A DNA stretch of 5,658 nucleotides from NCBI GenBank assembly GCA_946481195.1, contig CAMLNG010000264.1, positions 1 through 5,658 on the forward strand, written 5' to 3'. Made by a program: the position numbers and the translations under genes. Shown in pieces: positions 5,591 to 5,658 of this stretch. The notes under the pieces were generated by a model, which was not told where the DNA came from, did not search any database, and saw nothing but the letters and a program-made list of their open reading frames with translations. The stretch comes from an uncultured Chromatiaceae bacterium. GTDB taxonomy: Bacteria > Pseudomonadota > Gammaproteobacteria > Enterobacterales > Alteromonadaceae. Positions within the stretch are counted from its first letter, which is position 1. Every line of letters begins with the position of its first letter.

Positions 5591-5658
5591 TCAAGCCGTC
5601 AAGGTCTTCCGCAGCTTAATCAGCTGGTCGCGCAGTGCAGTCACTTCAGCGAGCGAAT
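5591..5658 (-). CDS. Possible C-terminal 21 codons of a convergent gene of unknown function (partial)
   Basis: On the minus strand one frame is open from the right edge to a TGA at 5591-5593 and encodes SLAEVTALRDQLIKLRKTLT followed by Ala. The leucines and valine are spaced in heptad fashion with charged residues between, as in an amphipathic or coiled-coil C-terminal helix. The composition looks coding, and the other two minus-strand frames at the edge hit stops within a few codons. I do not recognise the family from so short a piece. It would be convergent with the cytochrome operon. Confidence 0.4.
   Translation of the reverse strand, partial: SLAEVTALRDQLIKLRKTLTA

Overview
The window looks like chromosomal DNA of a Gram-negative, aerobic gammaproteobacterium. 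The reasons are a TonB-dependent outer-membrane receptor, several exported c-type cytochromes, and a REP-like palindrome with a GTAG head. The style suggests a Rheinheimera/Alishewanella or other Alteromonadales/Chromatiales-like genome, but no rRNA or phylogenetic marker is present, so the genus is a guess.

Layout. Positions 1-1468 (minus strand) hold the first 489 codons of a TonB-dependent receptor whose 3' part lies beyond the left edge. Positions 1469-1926 are a 458-bp divergent regulatory region. It contains a 42-bp inverted repeat with 17-bp arms, a candidate sigma70 promoter for the receptor, and an exact tandem pair of 10-bp TGTACA-containing elements. Positions 1927-5392 (plus strand) form a tight three-gene operon: a diheme cytochrome c4-like protein, a MauG/bacterial cytochrome c peroxidase-family diheme enzyme (4-nt start/stop overlap), and a right-handed parallel beta-helix protein fused to a C-terminal monoheme cytochrome c (2-nt gap). 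Positions 5393-5590 are non-coding and carry the REP-like hairpins. Positions 5591-5658 probably hold the last 21 codons of a convergent minus-strand gene of unknown function.

How the genes may work together. All three operon products are predicted to be exported and together carry five CXXCH heme sites. The beta-helix core strongly resembles the uncharacterised TIGR03805 family, which is known to occur paired with, or fused to, a second uncharacterised family (TIGR03806, SO2930-type diheme cytochromes). Here that partner is absent from the window. Instead the beta-helix carries its own cytochrome domain and sits behind a MauG-like enzyme and a c4-like electron carrier. The divergent receptor suggests import or sensing of a ligand. 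A reasonable inference is a periplasmic redox module: the beta-helix binds a substrate or polymer, the diheme enzyme oxidises it or is reduced through it, and the c4-like protein shuttles electrons to or from the respiratory chain. The substrate cannot be read from the sequence. This cluster is the most interesting content of the window.
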